From Pseudomonas fluorescens (GTDB lineage Bacteria; Pseudomonadota; Gammaproteobacteria; Pseudomonadales; Pseudomonadaceae), in the NCBI RefSeq assembly GCF_001708445.1, contig NZ_CP015637.1:5891001-5955000 (forward strand): a stretch of 64,000 nucleotides of DNA. The letters run 5' to 3'. Position 1 is the stretch's first letter, and each line of letters opens with the position of its first letter. The notes beneath the pieces are model-generated. The model did no database searches, was not told the origin of the DNA, and saw only the letters and a program-made list of their open reading frames with translations. A program made the translations under genes and the position numbers. Positions 9,604 through 17,410 of this stretch are shown piece after piece.

Positions 9604-9619
9604 AGGCATGGCATTTGCT
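9604..9619 (+). promoter_or_regulatory. Sigma-54 promoter upstream of gbdR
   Basis: AGGCATGGCATTTGCT matches the sigma-54 consensus TGGCACGNNNNTTGCW with GG and GC exactly 10 bp apart and two mismatches. It predicts a start near 9630, about 85 bp before gbdR. Known RpoN, NtrC and CbrB control of gbdR in P. aeruginosa agrees with this. The rest of the 9294-9714 gap holds a degenerate REP half near 9490-9510 and no gene I can support. Confidence 0.75.
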
Positions 9620-9714
9620 CTATCAATTCAAAGCGTCGCTCTGCATCGCAGACGCGCGCAATAACAAGAGCCTCGCCTGAGGCCATCACCCGCTTTGTGT
9701 GAGGAGATACCGCC

Positions 9715-10818
9715 ATGACGTCGTTCAACTCCGGGACTCAACCCCAGAACCGTGCGCCTCAATCCATCGGCTTTTTGCTGCTGGACAATTTCACGCTGAT
9801 TTCCCTGGCTTCGGCAGTGGAACCACTGCGCATGGCCAACCAGTTGTCCGGTCGCGAGTTGTATCGCTGGACGACCCTGAGTGTCGACGGGAACCAGGTG
9901 TGGGCCAGCGACGGCCTGCAAATCACCCCCGATGCCTCCATGCACAAAGCCCCGGCCCTGGACACTGTGATTGTGTGCGGCGGCGTGGGCATCCAGCGTA
10001 CCGTCACTCGTGAACACGTGTCGTGGCTGCAAAGCCAGGCGCGTCAGTCCCGTCGCCTTGGCGCGGTGTGCACCGGCAGTTGGGCCTTGGCCTGCGCCGG
10101 CTTGCTCGACGGGTTCGATTGCAGCGTGCACTGGGAGTGCCTGGCGTCGATGCAGGAAGCCTTCCCCCGCGTGTCGATGAGCACCCGCCTGTTCACCCTC
10201 GATCGCAACCGTTTCACCAGCTCCGGCGGCACCGCGCCGCTGGACATGATGCTGCACCTGATCAGCCGCGACCATGGCCGTGAACTGTCGGCGGCGATCT
10301 CCGAGATGTTCGTGTACGAGCGCATCCGCAACGAGCAGGATCACCAGCGCGTGCCGCTCAAGCACATGCTTGGCACCAACCAGCCGAAGTTGCAGGAAAT
10401 CGTGGCGCTGATGGAAGCCAACCTCGAAGAGCCGATCGACCTGGATGAGCTGGCGGTGTACGTCGCCGTGTCGCGGCGCCAGTTGGAGCGGCTGTTCCAG
10501 AAATACCTGCACTGCTCGCCGTCGCGCTACTACCTCAAGCTGCGCCTGATTCGCGCCCGGCAGTTGCTCAAGCAAACGCCGATGTCGATCATCGAAGTGG
10601 CGTCGGTGTGCGGGTTCGTGTCCACGCCGCACTTCTCCAAGTGCTACCGCGAATACTTCGGCATTCCGCCACGGGATGAGCGCGTAGGCTCCAACACCAC
10701 CCAGCAGGTGGCGATGATGCCGATTCCGCAGGCGTTGGTGTTGTCACCGTTGTCGGGGCCGATGTCGGCGTTGAGCCAGGCGCGCAACGAGTCGACATTC
10801 GCCAGCGTACGGCTCTAA
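9715..10818 (+). CDS. gbdR: GATase1/AraC-family activator GbdR
   Basis: Transcriptional activator that senses glycine betaine and dimethylglycine and drives cbcXWV, gbcAB, dgcAB, sox and related genes. The 367-residue protein has an N-terminal DJ-1/PfpI-like domain (IGFLLLDNFTLISLASAVEPLRMAN onwards, about 17-200) and a C-terminal AraC pair of helix-turn-helices (about 235-330), including SRRQLERLFQKYL and EVASVCGFVSTPHFSKCYREYFG. A GAGGAG ribosome-binding site precedes the ATG at 9715. Position beside sdaB and cbcX matches P. aeruginosa gbdR. Its promoter appears to be sigma-54 dependent. Confidence 0.93.
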   Translation: MTSFNSGTQPQNRAPQSIGFLLLDNFTLISLASAVEPLRMANQLSGRELYRWTTLSVDGNQVWASDGLQITPDASMHKAPALDTVIVCGGVGIQRTVTREHVSWLQSQARQSRRLGAVCTGSWALACAGLLDGFDCSVHWECLASMQEAFPRVSMSTRLFTLDRNRFTSSGGTAPLDMMLHLISRDHGRELSAAISEMFVYERIRNEQDHQRVPLKHMLGTNQPKLQEIVALMEANLEEPIDLDELAVYVAVSRRQLERLFQKYLHCSPSRYYLKLRLIRARQLLKQTPMSIIEVASVCGFVSTPHFSKCYREYFGIPPRDERVGSNTTQQVAMMPIPQALVLSPLSGPMSALSQARNESTFASVRL

Positions 10819-10921
10819 CTGTAGGAGCGAGCTTGCTCGCGAAAAAAGCAAGAGCGCCGCGGGGCACCTGGTGCCCCGCGTCATTGTTGGCGATCTTCGC
10901 GAGCAAGCTCGCTCCTACAGG
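10819..10921. repeat. REPIN, GTAGGAGC class
   Basis: Inverted copies of CTGTAGGAGCGAGCTTGCTC flank a spacer that itself contains a GGGGCACC/GGTGCCCC hairpin. The spacer differs from the three other GTAGGAGC REPINs in the window. It lies in the convergent gap after gbdR. Confidence 0.88.
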
Positions 10922-10932
10922 GAGGGTGGCTG

Positions 10933-11196
10933 TCAGGCGCCAGCGTTCTGCTTGAACTGCACCAACGCCGGCAACAACTGCTTGTCGATCGCCTGGCGCA
11001 CCGCCGGCAGAATCGTCGCACTGCCGGTGTACATCTGCTCAACCATACCCTTGAGCGCCTTGGCCCGTGCTTCGCTCAAACCGCGTACCGCGCATTCGCA
11101 CGCCTGTTCGGCGCTGGCACCGCTGGATACCTCGAAACCCAGCGAGCGCAGTTGGCTCAGCAGGTCATCCTGGTCAATCAAATCCGCATGCATCAT
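10933..11196 (-). CDS. Small conserved-looking protein of unknown function
   Basis: An 87-residue acidic, mostly helical, soluble protein starting MMHADLIDQDDLLSQLRSLGF, with an AGGAT ribosome-binding site just upstream of 11196. It has no signal peptide or membrane segment; a Cys-Glu-Cys pair is near residue 32. I do not recognise a family. It stands between gbdR and the carnitine operon on the operon strand, but a 282-bp gap separates it from the last carnitine gene, so co-transcription is uncertain. A small unknown gene occupies a comparable place in P. aeruginosa, as far as I recall. Confidence 0.65.
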   Translation of the reverse strand: MMHADLIDQDDLLSQLRSLGFEVSSGASAEQACECAVRGLSEARAKALKGMVEQMYTGSATILPAVRQAIDKQLLPALVQFKQNAGA

Positions 11197-11409
11197 GACG
11201 TTTATCCTGGTGAAGGGAGCGGGGGATTGATCTGGATTCTGGTAGGCCCCCGGCTGGTCGGCAAGGGCAGAATGCACGAATGGCTCAGATGGCTATGAGC
11301 GTGTCGTTTTCGGGTCATTTACCCACCCAAGGAATAGGCACACTGGCTACCAGCAAGCAGCTTGAAGGTTTGGTCACCCTCGGGATGTACGGCTCACACA
11401 AAGCGCTCT

Positions 11410-11447
11410 GCCCCGATCCCGTCACGGCTGGATCGGGGCTTTTTTTT
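11410..11447 (+). terminator. Strong intrinsic terminator with no assigned gene
   Basis: Ten-base perfect arms GCCCCGATCC and GGATCGGGGC, a 10-nt loop and eight T residues make a textbook plus-strand terminator. Both neighbouring genes are on the minus strand and the nearest plus-strand gene, gbdR, ends about 590 bp upstream beyond a REPIN. It probably ends a small RNA starting somewhere in 11200-11380; the gap 11197-11478 otherwise holds no recognisable gene. Confidence 0.85.
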
Positions 11448-11478
11448 GCCTGGGGTTTTTGCGCTGCCGCGCCGCGAT

Positions 11479-12639
11479 CTACCGCTGCAACACCAGGATC
11501 CTCGAGAGCAACTCGTCGCGATCGATGTAGCACCCCTGAAAGTGCCGCGCCCCGGATGTTGGATCAAACGCATTACGCGCATGCAACGTACGGCGGTTAT
11601 CGAAGCACCACAGCTCGCCCGGGTTCAGGCGCTTGACCAGCCGAAAGCGCGCCTCGCGCGTCATCGCGATAAACCGCCGATAAGCCCGATACAGCAACGG
11701 CATCTGCGCCACCGACGTTTCGAACGGCCCGCGCAAAAAGTTGGCCATGCGAATCTCCACCACCTCGCCCAACGCGTCCAGGGCAATGATCGGCGCAAGG
11801 CGGCGATAGTCGCTGTGACGGTCTTTGTTGCGAAACTCCACGGGTATTTCACACAAGGCGCGAAACGCTTCGGGATCTTCCTCGCGCAGGGCATTGGCGA
11901 TGGCAAACCCATCGACAAAAAGACTCTCGCCACCGTCCGCATCGTTCACCAGGCAGTGCAAGAATTGCAGCCCCGGTTGCAGCTCCCGGGTCGGCAGATC
12001 GCTGTGCAACGGCAGGTTGAAAGCGGTGTAGGCATTGCTGTCGGCATCGGCCTTGGATTGCACGTTGAACAGCACACCAAAATTGCTCTCGCGGATAAAC
12101 GAAATGCGCTTGGCGATCAGTGCCAGGGAACCCGGTTCGGTGGGCACGCCACGGACTTGGGTAAGGCCCTGGTCGCGCAGTGCCAGTAGCCATTGCAGCA
12201 GGGCCTTGGGGTCTTCCATCACGGCGGTATAGTCAAACACCGGGAGATCGAAGGTGCTGTCCCACAACTGGGGTTGGGGCTTTGCCGCCCTGCGTTCGGC
12301 GCGGGATTCATCGTCATAGGCATGGGCGCGCAGCCAGCCGGGATCGTATTGGCTGCGATGGCCGCCACGCCATTCCACGCTGAGAACACCGTGCTCGATC
12401 CGCGCACCGATGGCGCTGAGGTCGTCATCCACGTCGACAATTTCCAGCACCTGCTCACGCGTCACGCTGTACACGCATTGTGCGCACGGGCAGTTGTCCC
12501 GCAGCCACTGATGATGAAACGGGCTGACCCGGCCATCGGCCCAGCGTACGCGAATCTGATCTTCCAACACCTGCGCCTCGGCGAGGTCGCAGCGCTTCGG
12601 GTAAGTACGGAAATCGGCAACAGCGGCGGCGGTTTGCAT
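11479..12639 (-). CDS. Gamma-butyrobetaine dioxygenase-like 2OG-Fe(II) oxygenase
   Basis: Likely hydroxylates gamma-butyrobetaine to L-carnitine with 2-oxoglutarate and Fe(II). The 386-residue protein has the two-domain BBOX layout: an N-terminal zinc domain (DUF971) with Cys50, Cys52 and Cys55 (WLRDNCPCAQC) and a TauD-type catalytic domain with His212-Ser-Asp214 (NLPLHSDLPTRE), distal His353 (RRTLHARNAF) and Arg365 for 2-oxoglutarate. Size matches bacterial gamma-butyrobetaine hydroxylase (about 380). It is last in a run with cdhB (10-bp gap), so gamma-butyrobetaine would feed directly into carnitine catabolism. A trimethyllysine substrate is a less likely alternative. Confidence 0.87.
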   Translation of the reverse strand: MQTAAAVADFRTYPKRCDLAEAQVLEDQIRVRWADGRVSPFHHQWLRDNCPCAQCVYSVTREQVLEIVDVDDDLSAIGARIEHGVLSVEWRGGHRSQYDPGWLRAHAYDDESRAERRAAKPQPQLWDSTFDLPVFDYTAVMEDPKALLQWLLALRDQGLTQVRGVPTEPGSLALIAKRISFIRESNFGVLFNVQSKADADSNAYTAFNLPLHSDLPTRELQPGLQFLHCLVNDADGGESLFVDGFAIANALREEDPEAFRALCEIPVEFRNKDRHSDYRRLAPIIALDALGEVVEIRMANFLRGPFETSVAQMPLLYRAYRRFIAMTREARFRLVKRLNPGELWCFDNRRTLHARNAFDPTSGARHFQGCYIDRDELLSRILVLQR

Positions 12640-12648
12640 GATGGCTCC

Positions 12649-13125
12649 TTATTTTTTTGGTGGCAGTCCAATCACTCGGCCGAGGAGGGCGGGCCTTGGC
12701 AGATCGGCGTGCTCAGCGCTGATCGCAACGAGTTTTTCCAGCGTCGCCTCGGCAAACGGCGCCGAATGCGGGCCTGCCAGGTCAACGTGCAGCAGCATCT
12801 GTTCGTTGCCGGCCAGTTCTTTCTCGTCGCCCACTAAATGCAGGCTGTGATAAAGGTGCAGGCGCTTGGCGTCGTGGGCGATCAGTTGCGTATGCACCTC
12901 CACCGCGGCGCCGAGTTTCACTTCGTGCAGGTAGTTCAGGTGCAGTTCCAGGGTGAACAGCGAATGGCCGGTGGCTTCGCGGTTGTCGCTGGTAAGGCCC
13001 AGCGTATCCATCAGCGCGTCGGTGGCGTAGCTGAAGATCAGCAGGTAGAACGCGTCGCGCAGGTGGCCGTTGTAGTCGACCCAGGCGGGTTGGATTTTGG
13101 TGGCGTAGGTGGTCAGTGCAGGCAT
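12649..13125 (-). CDS. cdhB: Betainyl-CoA thioesterase of carnitine catabolism
   Basis: Hot-dog fold thioesterase that releases glycine betaine from betainyl-CoA in the CdhCAB pathway. I start it at the ATG at 13125 (MPALTTYATKIQPAWVDYNGH); the open frame upstream runs into the REP element. The 158-residue protein has the 4HBT-type motif PAWVDYNGHLRDAFYL near residues 13-28, with the conserved acidic residue in VDYNGH. It follows cdhA after 64 bp and leads into the dioxygenase gene after 9 bp. Function relies on synteny with P. aeruginosa cdhCAB. Confidence 0.88.
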   Translation of the reverse strand: MPALTTYATKIQPAWVDYNGHLRDAFYLLIFSYATDALMDTLGLTSDNREATGHSLFTLELHLNYLHEVKLGAAVEVHTQLIAHDAKRLHLYHSLHLVGDEKELAGNEQMLLHVDLAGPHSAPFAEATLEKLVAISAEHADLPRPALLGRVIGLPPKK

Positions 13126-13158
13126 CACATGAATTCCGGCTATGTACGCGGTCAGGAA

Positions 13159-13185
13159 TGTGGGAGGTGGCTTGCCCCCTCCCAC
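13159..13185. repeat. Single REP hairpin between cdhA and cdhB
   Basis: TGTGGGAGG..CCTCCCACA solitary stem-loop of the GTGGGAGG class inside the carnitine operon. It sits just after the cdhA stop codon and may protect or shorten the upstream message. Confidence 0.85.
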
Positions 13186-13189
13186 AGGG

Positions 13190-14155
13190 TTATTCGGCGA
13201 AGGTCATGCCGTGTTTTTCCTTGGTCGCCTTCACCGCTTCGAGCACCGCCAACAGGCAATCGTCACGATAGCGTTCCAGCGCCGAAATGCTGTGTTTGCC
13301 CAATTGGTCGCTGGTGCCCTCGACCACGTCGTCGATCAGCTTGTCGGTCAGCTCCGGTGCTGGCAGGTAGGTCCACGGCAACTGCAACGCCGGACCGAAC
13401 TGCGCCATGAAGTGCCGCATGCCCGCATCACCGCCTGCCAGGGTATAGGTGAGGAAGGTGCCCATGAACGACCAGCGCAACCCGGCGCCAAAGCGAATGG
13501 CGTCGTCGATTTCGCCGGTGGTCGCCACGCCGTCATTGACCAGGTGCAGCGCCTCGCGCCACAGCGCTTCGAGCAAGCGGTCGGCGATAAAACCGGGGAC
13601 TTCCTTGCGCACATGCAGCGGGCGCATACCGAGGGCTTCATACACCTTGATCGCGGCCTGGATCGCTTCCGGCGCGGTGTGCTTGCCGCCCACCACTTCC
13701 ACCAGCGGCAACAGATAGACCGGGTTGAAAGGGTGGCCGACGACACAGCGTTCCGGGTGAGTCGAACCCTCGTAGAACTCGCTCGGCAACAGCCCGGAGG
13801 TACTCGAGCCGATCAGTGCATTGGGCTTGGCCGCTGCGCTGATCTTGCTGTGCAATTGCAGTTTCAGCTCCAGGCGTTCCGGGGCGCTTTCCTGGATGAA
13901 GTCGGCGTCTTTCACGCATTCTTCAATGGTGGCCACAAAGCGCAGGCGGTCTTGCGATGCGCCGGGTGCGAGGCCCTGTTTTTCCAGGGCGCCCCAGGCA
14001 TTGGCGACGCGTTTGCGCAGCGCCGCTTCGGCACCCGGCGCGGGGTCCCAGGCGACCACATCGAGGCCATGCGCCAGGGCGCGGGACACCCAGCCGCTGC
14101 CGATGACACCGCTGCCGAGGGCGGCGAAGGTTTTGATTTCTGTAATAAAGCGCAT
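13190..14155 (-). CDS. cdhA: L-carnitine dehydrogenase
   Basis: NAD-dependent oxidation of L-carnitine to 3-dehydrocarnitine. The 321-residue protein is a 3-hydroxyacyl-CoA dehydrogenase-type enzyme with an N-terminal Rossmann motif (GSGVIGSGW, residues 14-22), the catalytic-region motifs [10 protein letters not shown] and GHPFNP, and a helical C-terminal domain beginning near [20 protein letters not shown]. Length matches known CdhA (about 321). It lies between cdhC and cdhB on the same strand, with a REPIN in the gap upstream and a single REP in the gap downstream. Confidence 0.93.
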   Translation of the reverse strand: MRFITEIKTFAALGSGVIGSGWVSRALAHGLDVVAWDPAPGAEAALRKRVANAWGALEKQGLAPGASQDRLRFVATIEECVKDADFIQESAPERLELKLQLHSKISAAAKPNALIGSSTSGLLPSEFYEGSTHPERCVVGHPFNPVYLLPLVEVVGGKHTAPEAIQAAIKVYEALGMRPLHVRKEVPGFIADRLLEALWREALHLVNDGVATTGEIDDAIRFGAGLRWSFMGTFLTYTLAGGDAGMRHFMAQFGPALQLPWTYLPAPELTDKLIDDVVEGTSDQLGKHSISALERYRDDCLLAVLEAVKATKEKHGMTFAE

Positions 14156-14185
14156 GGCAAATTCCTAAAGCGTTCAGTGATCCCT

Positions 14186-14275
14186 TGTGGGAGGGGGCTT
14201 GCCCCCGATTACGGTGTGTCAGCCAATAGATCCTTCAACTGACACACCTCTATCGGGGGCAAGCCCCCTCCCACA
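14186..14275. repeat. REPIN, GTGGGAGG class, inside the carnitine operon
   Basis: Full inverted REP pair in the gap between cdhC and cdhA. The spacer carries its own inverted repeat (GTGTGTCAG and CTGACACAC). Confidence 0.9.
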
Positions 14276-14283
14276 TTTTTTGA

Positions 14284-15171
14284 TTAGCGGCGTTTGGTGA
14301 GGCCCATTTTTATGCGGCCTTCGGCCGGGGTCATGACCCGCGCGCCCAGGCGGCTGAGGATTTCACTGGCGCGTTCCACCAGTTGGCCGTTGGTGGCGAG
14401 TACGCCCTTGTCCAGCCACAGGTTGTCTTCCAGGCCCACGCGCACGTTGCCACCCAGCAGCACTGCCTGGGCCGCCATCGGCATCTGCATGCGGCCGATC
14501 CCGAACCCTGCCCACACCGCGTCGGCAGGCAGGTTGTCGACCATGGCTTTCATGGTGGTGGTGTCGGCCGGCGCGCCCCACGGGATGCCCAGGCACAGCT
14601 GGAACAGCGGGTTGTCGAGCAGGCCCTCCTTGATCATCTGCTTGGCGAACCACAGGTGGCCGGTGTCGAAGATTTCCAGCTCGGCTTTTACCCCCAGCTC
14701 CTGGATGCGTTTGGCGCCAGCGCGCAGCTGGGCCGGAGTGGACACATAAATGGTGTCGCCATCGCCGAAGTTCAGGGTGCCGCAATCGAGGGTGCAGATT
14801 TCCGGCAGCAGTTCTTCCACATGAGCCAGGCGGGTCAGTGGGCCGACCAGGTCGGTATTGGGGCCGAATTCCATCGGGTTCTCGCCGCCGCCGATCTCCA
14901 GGTCGCCACCCATGCCAGCGGTGAGGTTGACGATGATGTCGATGTCAGCCTCACGAATGCGCTCCATCACTTCGCGGTACAGGGCGACGTCGCGGCTGAA
15001 CTTACCGGTTTCGGGGTCGCGGACGTGGCAGTGCACCACGGTAGCGCCGGCTTTGGCGGCTTCCACGGCGGCGGCGGCAATTTGCTTGGGGGTGACCGGC
15101 ACGTGAGGGCTTTTGGCGGTCGTGTCGCCAGCACCGGTGAGTGCGCAGGTGATGATGACGTCGTGGTTCAT
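14284..15171 (-). CDS. cdhC: 3-dehydrocarnitine cleavage enzyme (BKACE family)
   Basis: Zinc-dependent beta-keto acid cleavage enzyme converting 3-dehydrocarnitine and acetyl-CoA to betainyl-CoA and acetoacetate. The 295-residue TIM-barrel protein shows the BKACE metal pair His47-Cys-His49 ([13 protein letters not shown]), the NLTAGMGG and VSTPAQL segments, the CLGIPWGAP segment and a C-terminal [19 protein letters not shown]. First of the cdhCAB block, 88 bp after caiX. Synteny and family agree, so substrate assignment is good. Confidence 0.92.
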   Translation of the reverse strand: MNHDVIITCALTGAGDTTAKSPHVPVTPKQIAAAAVEAAKAGATVVHCHVRDPETGKFSRDVALYREVMERIREADIDIIVNLTAGMGGDLEIGGGENPMEFGPNTDLVGPLTRLAHVEELLPEICTLDCGTLNFGDGDTIYVSTPAQLRAGAKRIQELGVKAELEIFDTGHLWFAKQMIKEGLLDNPLFQLCLGIPWGAPADTTTMKAMVDNLPADAVWAGFGIGRMQMPMAAQAVLLGGNVRVGLEDNLWLDKGVLATNGQLVERASEILSRLGARVMTPAEGRIKMGLTKRR

Positions 15172-15259
15172 GAGGTGGGTTCCTTACAGGCGTGTGATTT
15201 CAAGGCGTAGGACGCCGTTCGCGGCCAGGGATGACCGCGACGCGGGGAGTCCAAAAAGG

Positions 15260-16204
15260 TTATTTGCTGGTCAATTGCAGGTTGGCGGCGGCCGGTTTGC
15301 CGTCGAAGGTGGTCACGCCTTCAAGCCAGCGCTGCTGGTCCTGCGGGTGATCCTTGAGCCACTGTTTGGCGGACTCCAGAGCGTCCTTGTGATCCAGCAG
15401 CGGCTGCATCATCCGGCTCTCGTCGGCGGCGGTGAAGGTCAGGTTGCTCAGCAGCTTGTGCACGTTGGGGCACTGCTCGGCGTAGGTCGGCGAGGTGACG
15501 GTCCAGACGGTGGCCATGCCTTCGTTCGGGCCCAGGGCGTCCTCGCTGCCGGTCAGGTAGGTCATTGCCACGTTGACGTTCATCGGGTGCGGCGCCCAGC
15601 CGAAGAACACCACGGCTTCCTTGCGGCGCACGGCGCGGTCCACGGCGGCGAGCATGCCGGCTTCGCTGGACTCCACCAACTGGAACTTGCCCAGGCCGAA
15701 CTGGTTCTTGGCGATCATCGCCTTGATCTGGGTATTGGCGCCCGAGCCAGGTTCGATGCCGTAGATCTTGCCACCCAGTTCTTTCTCGAACTTGGCGATA
15801 TCGGCGAAGGTTTTCAGGCCCTTGTCCGCCAGGTAAGTCGGCACGGCGAGGGTGGCGCGGGCATCTTCCAGGCTCGGTTTGTCGAGGACCTTGACCTGCT
15901 TGGCGTTGACGAACGGTGTGATGGTCTGGGTCATCAGCGGGTTCCAGTAGCCGAGAAACAGGTCCAGGCGCTGGTCGCGGATGCCGGCGAAGATGATTTG
16001 CTGGGAGGCGCTGGTTTGCTTGGTCTTATAGCCGAGGCCGTCGAGCAATACCTGGGTCATGGCGCTGGTGGCGATGACATCGGTCCAGTTCACCACGCCC
16101 ATGCGCACGTTCTGGCAGGACGCCGCGTCGGCGGCCAGGACATTGGTGCTCAAGAGGGCGCTGGCACTGAGTGCGAGTACGCAACGGCTGATCAGTCGAT
16201 TCAT
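15260..16204 (-). CDS. caiX: Carnitine-binding periplasmic protein CaiX
   Basis: Periplasmic binding protein that delivers carnitine to the CbcWV transporter core; no separate permease or ATPase gene accompanies it here. The 314-residue OpuAC-type protein has a signal peptide (MNRLISRCVLALSASALL, cleavage near 24) and repeats the CbcX-type motifs FLGYWNPLM, GIEPGSGANTQ, ESSEAGMLAAV and FFGWAPHPMN. First gene of the caiX-cdhCAB operon and divergent from cdhR, whose product activates it in P. aeruginosa. Confidence 0.93.
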   Translation of the reverse strand: MNRLISRCVLALSASALLSTNVLAADAASCQNVRMGVVNWTDVIATSAMTQVLLDGLGYKTKQTSASQQIIFAGIRDQRLDLFLGYWNPLMTQTITPFVNAKQVKVLDKPSLEDARATLAVPTYLADKGLKTFADIAKFEKELGGKIYGIEPGSGANTQIKAMIAKNQFGLGKFQLVESSEAGMLAAVDRAVRRKEAVVFFGWAPHPMNVNVAMTYLTGSEDALGPNEGMATVWTVTSPTYAEQCPNVHKLLSNLTFTAADESRMMQPLLDHKDALESAKQWLKDHPQDQQRWLEGVTTFDGKPAAANLQLTSK

Positions 16205-16397
16205 GGTGGATCCCTCGGCAGGTCGTTATTGTGGGGGCCGGCGTCTTTGTGCGCCGTGGGATCACGTTACGCAGCTTGGAGGGCGGCAAAACGCACGGCG
16301 GCGACTCACTCTTGCACTGCAGCGACCTGCCCCCTTGAATCCACCCGAGAACGGGAGTATCACAGTGCCACGCTGCCCGTCCGACGAGAGCGCCACC

Positions 16398-17342
16398 ATG
16401 TCCCAGGATTTCTACTTTTTGCTGATGCCGGGCTTTTCGGCCATCGGTTTTATTTCGGCGCTTGAACCGTTGCGCGTGGCCAACCGCTTTCGTGGCGAGT
16501 TGTACCGCTGGCACGTATTGAGCGCCGATGGCGGCGCGGTGCTGGCGAGCAATGGCATGTCGGTCAACGCCGACGCCGCGCTGGAACCGTTGAAGAAGGG
16601 TGCCACCTTGATGGTGGTCGCCGGCTTCGAACCGCTCCAGTTCGCCACGCCCGCCCTGGAGCACTGGCTGCGCCGCCTCGACCACGACGGCGTCACCCTT
16701 GGTGCCATCGACACTGGCGCCTGTGTTCTCGCCGAGGCGGGCCTGCTCGACGGCCATCGCCTGACCCTGCACTGGGAAGCCATTGATGCCTTCAAGGAAT
16801 CGTATCCGCACCTGAGCGTGACCCAGGAACTGTTCGAGATCGACCGCCGCCGCATCACCTGCGCCGGCGGCACCGCATCCATCGACCTGATGCTCGACCT
16901 GATCGCCCAGGCCCACGGCCCGGACCTGGCCATCCAGGTCTCCGAACAATTCGTGCTCGGGCGCATTCGCCCACGCAAAGACCACCAGCGCATGCAGATC
17001 GCCACGCGCTACGGCATCAACAACAAGAAGCTGGTGCACGTGATCGGCGAGATGGAGCAGCACACCGAGCCGCCCCTGAGTACCTTGGCCCTGGCTGACA
17101 CGATCAAGGTCACCCGGCGCCAGTTGGAACGCTTGTTTCGCCTGCATTTGAACGACACGCCGAGCAACTTCTACCTGGGCCTGCGCCTGGAAAAAGCCCG
17201 GCAGTTGCTGCGCCAGAGCGACATGAGCGTGCTGGAGGTGAGCATTGCCTGCGGGTTTGAGTCGCCGTCGTATTTCACCAGGAGTTATCGGGCCAGGTTT
17301 GCCAAGTGTCCGAGGGAGGATCGGCGACGGGAGGTGGTTTGA
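16398..17342 (+). CDS. cdhR: GATase1/AraC-family carnitine-responsive activator CdhR
   Basis: Activator of caiX-cdhCAB in response to carnitine. The protein (314 residues from the ATG at 16398, MSQDFYFLLMPGFSAIGF) has an N-terminal PfpI-like domain and a C-terminal AraC domain with TRRQLERLFRLHL and EVSIACGFESPSYFTRSYRARFAKCPREDRRR. It is a paralogue of GbdR. A GTG at 16365 with a GGGAG site upstream is a possible earlier start adding 11 residues. Divergent from caiX across a 193-bp gap that must hold both promoters; I could not single out the CdhR operator. Confidence 0.9.
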   Translation: MSQDFYFLLMPGFSAIGFISALEPLRVANRFRGELYRWHVLSADGGAVLASNGMSVNADAALEPLKKGATLMVVAGFEPLQFATPALEHWLRRLDHDGVTLGAIDTGACVLAEAGLLDGHRLTLHWEAIDAFKESYPHLSVTQELFEIDRRRITCAGGTASIDLMLDLIAQAHGPDLAIQVSEQFVLGRIRPRKDHQRMQIATRYGINNKKLVHVIGEMEQHTEPPLSTLALADTIKVTRRQLERLFRLHLNDTPSNFYLGLRLEKARQLLRQSDMSVLEVSIACGFESPSYFTRSYRARFAKCPREDRRREVV

Positions 17343-17408
17343 CGGGCAATTATAGTCAATTATACTCGCTACTATAATTTATAGTCCTTTACATAATTGA
17401 GTATAAAA
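17339..17408 (+). promoter_or_regulatory. AT-rich promoter/operator with nested inverted repeats
   Basis: The gap before the ATPase gene is far more AT-rich than its surroundings. It holds a perfect 9-bp inverted repeat (AATTATAGT at 17348, ACTATAATT at 17371), further related half-sites at 17358 (AATTATACT), 17380 (TATAGT) and 17401 (GTATAA). A promoter reading TTGACG (17339), 16 bp, TATACT (17361) overlaps the repeat and the cdhR stop; TATAAT at 17373 is another possible -10. Repeats over the promoter suggest a repressor site. Confidence 0.55.
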
Positions 17409-17410
17409 CC

